DNA of 64,000 nt. Origin: Hymenobacter latericoloratus. GTDB lineage: Bacteria > Bacteroidota > Bacteroidia > Cytophagales > Hymenobacteraceae. The DNA lies in assembly GCF_014199535.1 (NCBI RefSeq), contig NZ_JACHNV010000003.1:1-64000 (forward strand), in the 5' to 3' direction. The notes beneath the pieces were generated by a model. It ran no database searches and was not told where the DNA came from. It was given only the letters and a program-made list of their open reading frames with translations. Numbering within the stretch: the first letter of the stretch is position 1; each line of letters begins with the position of its first letter. Shown here piece by piece: positions 62,975 through 64,000 of this stretch. The position numbers and the translations under genes are program-made.

Positions 62975-64000
62975 ATGCCCCGCATTCTACTGGTTCTACT
63001 GCTCGTTCTTCCCCAATTGGCCCTGGGCCAACTCTCCGGCCACATCAGCGGCCACCTCATCAGCCCTACCGGCCAGACCCTAGAGGGCGTTATGGTGGTA
63101 GAGAAAAGCGGGCGGTTTTCTGCCCTTTCTGACGCCGAAGGGCATTTCTCCCTTGATCAGCTGCCCCTGGCTGAGTATACGCTCATCACCCGCAGCCTGA
63201 GTCACCAGCAGGAGCAGCGCACGGTTATCCTGAGCGCCGAAACGCCCGCCTTGGTAGTCGATTTTACCCTGCGCGCCAGCACCAATGCCCTGCAGGAAGT
63301 GGAAGTGCTGGGCCGCAAGGAAACCACCTACAAGAGTAACTACAGCTTTGTGGGCACCAAAACGGCCACTGCGCTAAAAGACGTGCCACAGTCCATTTCT
63401 ACGGTCACCAAGGAGCTGATGGAGGACCGCCAGGCCCTGCGCTTGCCCGACGTGGTGAAAAACATTGCCGGCGTCACGCAGTACTCCCACTACGACGACC
63501 TGACCATCCGGGGCTTCCGCAACGGCTACGAAAGCGGCTTCCGTCTCCTCAACGGGTTGCGCTCGGGTTTCAGCTACGGCAACTCCTTTACCCAAGCTCC
63601 CCTGACCGTGAACCTGGAGCGGGTGGAGGTGCTGAAAGGTCCCGGCGCGGCTCTGTACGGCGACATCAACCCCGGCGGCACGGTGAACATGGTCACTAAA
63701 AAGCCGCTTGATGTGGCCCGCAAGGCAGTGAGCTTCTCCAACGGCAGCTTCAATACCTCCCGCGCCACGGCCGATTTCACGGGGCCGATGAACGAGCGGA
63801 AAAACCTGCTCTACCGCTTCAACGCGGGCTTCGAGAAGTCCAATACCTTCCGCGACGTGAACGACACCCGCTCCGTGATGGTGGCGCCCACGGTCACCTT
63901 TCTGCCCACCGACAACACCACCCTCAACGCCGAGCTGGTGTACACCCACATCGACGGCTACCTCGACCGGGGGCTTGCCATTCGGGGGGGCGACTTGTAC
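62975..64000 (+). CDS. TonB-dependent siderophore receptor, 5' part
   Basis: The first 342 codons, running off the window end. Signal peptide (RILLVLLLVLPQLALGQ), N-terminal carboxypeptidase-regulatory-like domain (about 20-100: GHISGHLISPTGQTLEGVMVVEKSG..EGHFSLDQLPLAEYTL), then plug: KTATALKDVPQSISTVTKELMEDRQALRLPDVVKNIAGVTQYS, LTIRGFRNGY, VEVLKGPGAALYGDINPGGTVNMVTKKPL. This is the FhuA/FoxA-like ferric siderophore type. Start ATG at 62975; an in-frame ATG at 62939 preceded by AGGAG is an alternative. Confidence 0.92.
   Translation, partial: MPRILLVLLLVLPQLALGQLSGHISGHLISPTGQTLEGVMVVEKSGRFSALSDAEGHFSLDQLPLAEYTLITRSLSHQQEQRTVILSAETPALVVDFTLRASTNALQEVEVLGRKETTYKSNYSFVGTKTATALKDVPQSISTVTKELMEDRQALRLPDVVKNIAGVTQYSHYDDLTIRGFRNGYESGFRLLNGLRSGFSYGNSFTQAPLTVNLERVEVLKGPGAALYGDINPGGTVNMVTKKPLDVARKAVSFSNGSFNTSRATADFTGPMNERKNLLYRFNAGFEKSNTFRDVNDTRSVMVAPTVTFLPTDNTTLNAELVYTHIDGYLDRGLAIRGGDLY

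Overview
The window is about 64 kb of GC-rich bacterial chromosome from the Bacteroidota, most likely a Hymenobacter or close relative (Hymenobacteraceae). This rests on what the sequence shows: two TonB-dependent receptors, a separate ECF sigma operon, transketolase encoded as two half-proteins, Mpl and RqcH/NFACT of the expected type, -7 promoter boxes of the form TAnnTTTG instead of sigma70 boxes, few Shine-Dalgarno sites, and many short intergenic palindromes. There is no rRNA, prophage, insertion sequence or CRISPR array. The genes are ordinary single-copy chromosomal genes on both strands. Layout: 1-5 kb holds a kinase remnant, an HDAC-like deacetylase, a DUF434 protein, a LytS/LytTR two-component pair and a Spy-like periplasmic protein. 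5.3-5.6 kb holds a small stand-alone transcription unit. 5.8-11.4 kb is an RNA-repair locus (below). 12-15.6 kb holds an XRE-like regulator with a large palindrome, an OsmC protein, a MOSC protein, Dps and tRNA-Leu. 15.7-23.2 kb holds NFACT/RqcH, an orphan protein, an MBL hydrolase, a CheY-like regulator and a 1359-residue hybrid kinase. 23.3-33.3 kb holds a glycosyltransferase, miaA, pfkA, TerB, an aminotransferase, an ECF sigma operon and several small proteins. 33.4-38 kb holds the two transketolase halves, split apart by a VWA protein and a PhyH-like dioxygenase. 38-51 kb holds Bcp, lipocalin, NDH-2, M23 and M48 peptidases, FAH hydrolase, an alpha/beta hydrolase, mpl and dnaB. 51.6-57.8 kb is gltBD. 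58-64 kb holds a ModE-like regulator, a MarR-GNAT fusion and two TonB receptors.

The standout locus is 5852-11409. In one orientation it carries a 21-bp perfect palindrome (likely operator), a Ro60-like TROVE/VWA protein, a microbial-type poly(ADP-ribose) glycohydrolase (TIGR02452 family), about 1 kb of structured non-coding DNA, and the RNA ligase RtcB, ending in a terminator. The non-coding kilobase resolves into seven tandem RNAs of one design. Each has an outer helix, an invariant TGYCGTA strand facing a GYnnRTTRC-type strand, an 8-bp inner helix and a constant nTACTTCG box. Helix sequences differ between copies but keep pairing, and one position covaries C-G / U-A / U-G. Four copies carry a tRNA-like insert in permuted order (T-arm, acceptor-like stem closed by its own loop, D-arm), one carries a T-arm and closed acceptor stem without a D-arm, and two carry no tRNA-like insert. 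This matches the known plan of bacterial Y RNAs (YrlA: Ro60-binding stem plus tRNA-mimic module) and the known rsr-yrl-rtcB operon of enterobacteria, but as a seven-member array with a PARG enzyme in place of RtcA. The Y RNA assignment is inference from sequence and structure; the helices themselves can be read directly.

A second theme is dispersed palindromic repeats between genes. Several sit at operon ends or inside gene starts. Notable cases are a 102-bp perfect inverted repeat at 37.9-38.2 kb, two copies of a roughly 160-bp composite element at 25.6 and 38.8 kb, and repeats that flank, and are partly translated into, the PhyH gene between the transketolase halves.
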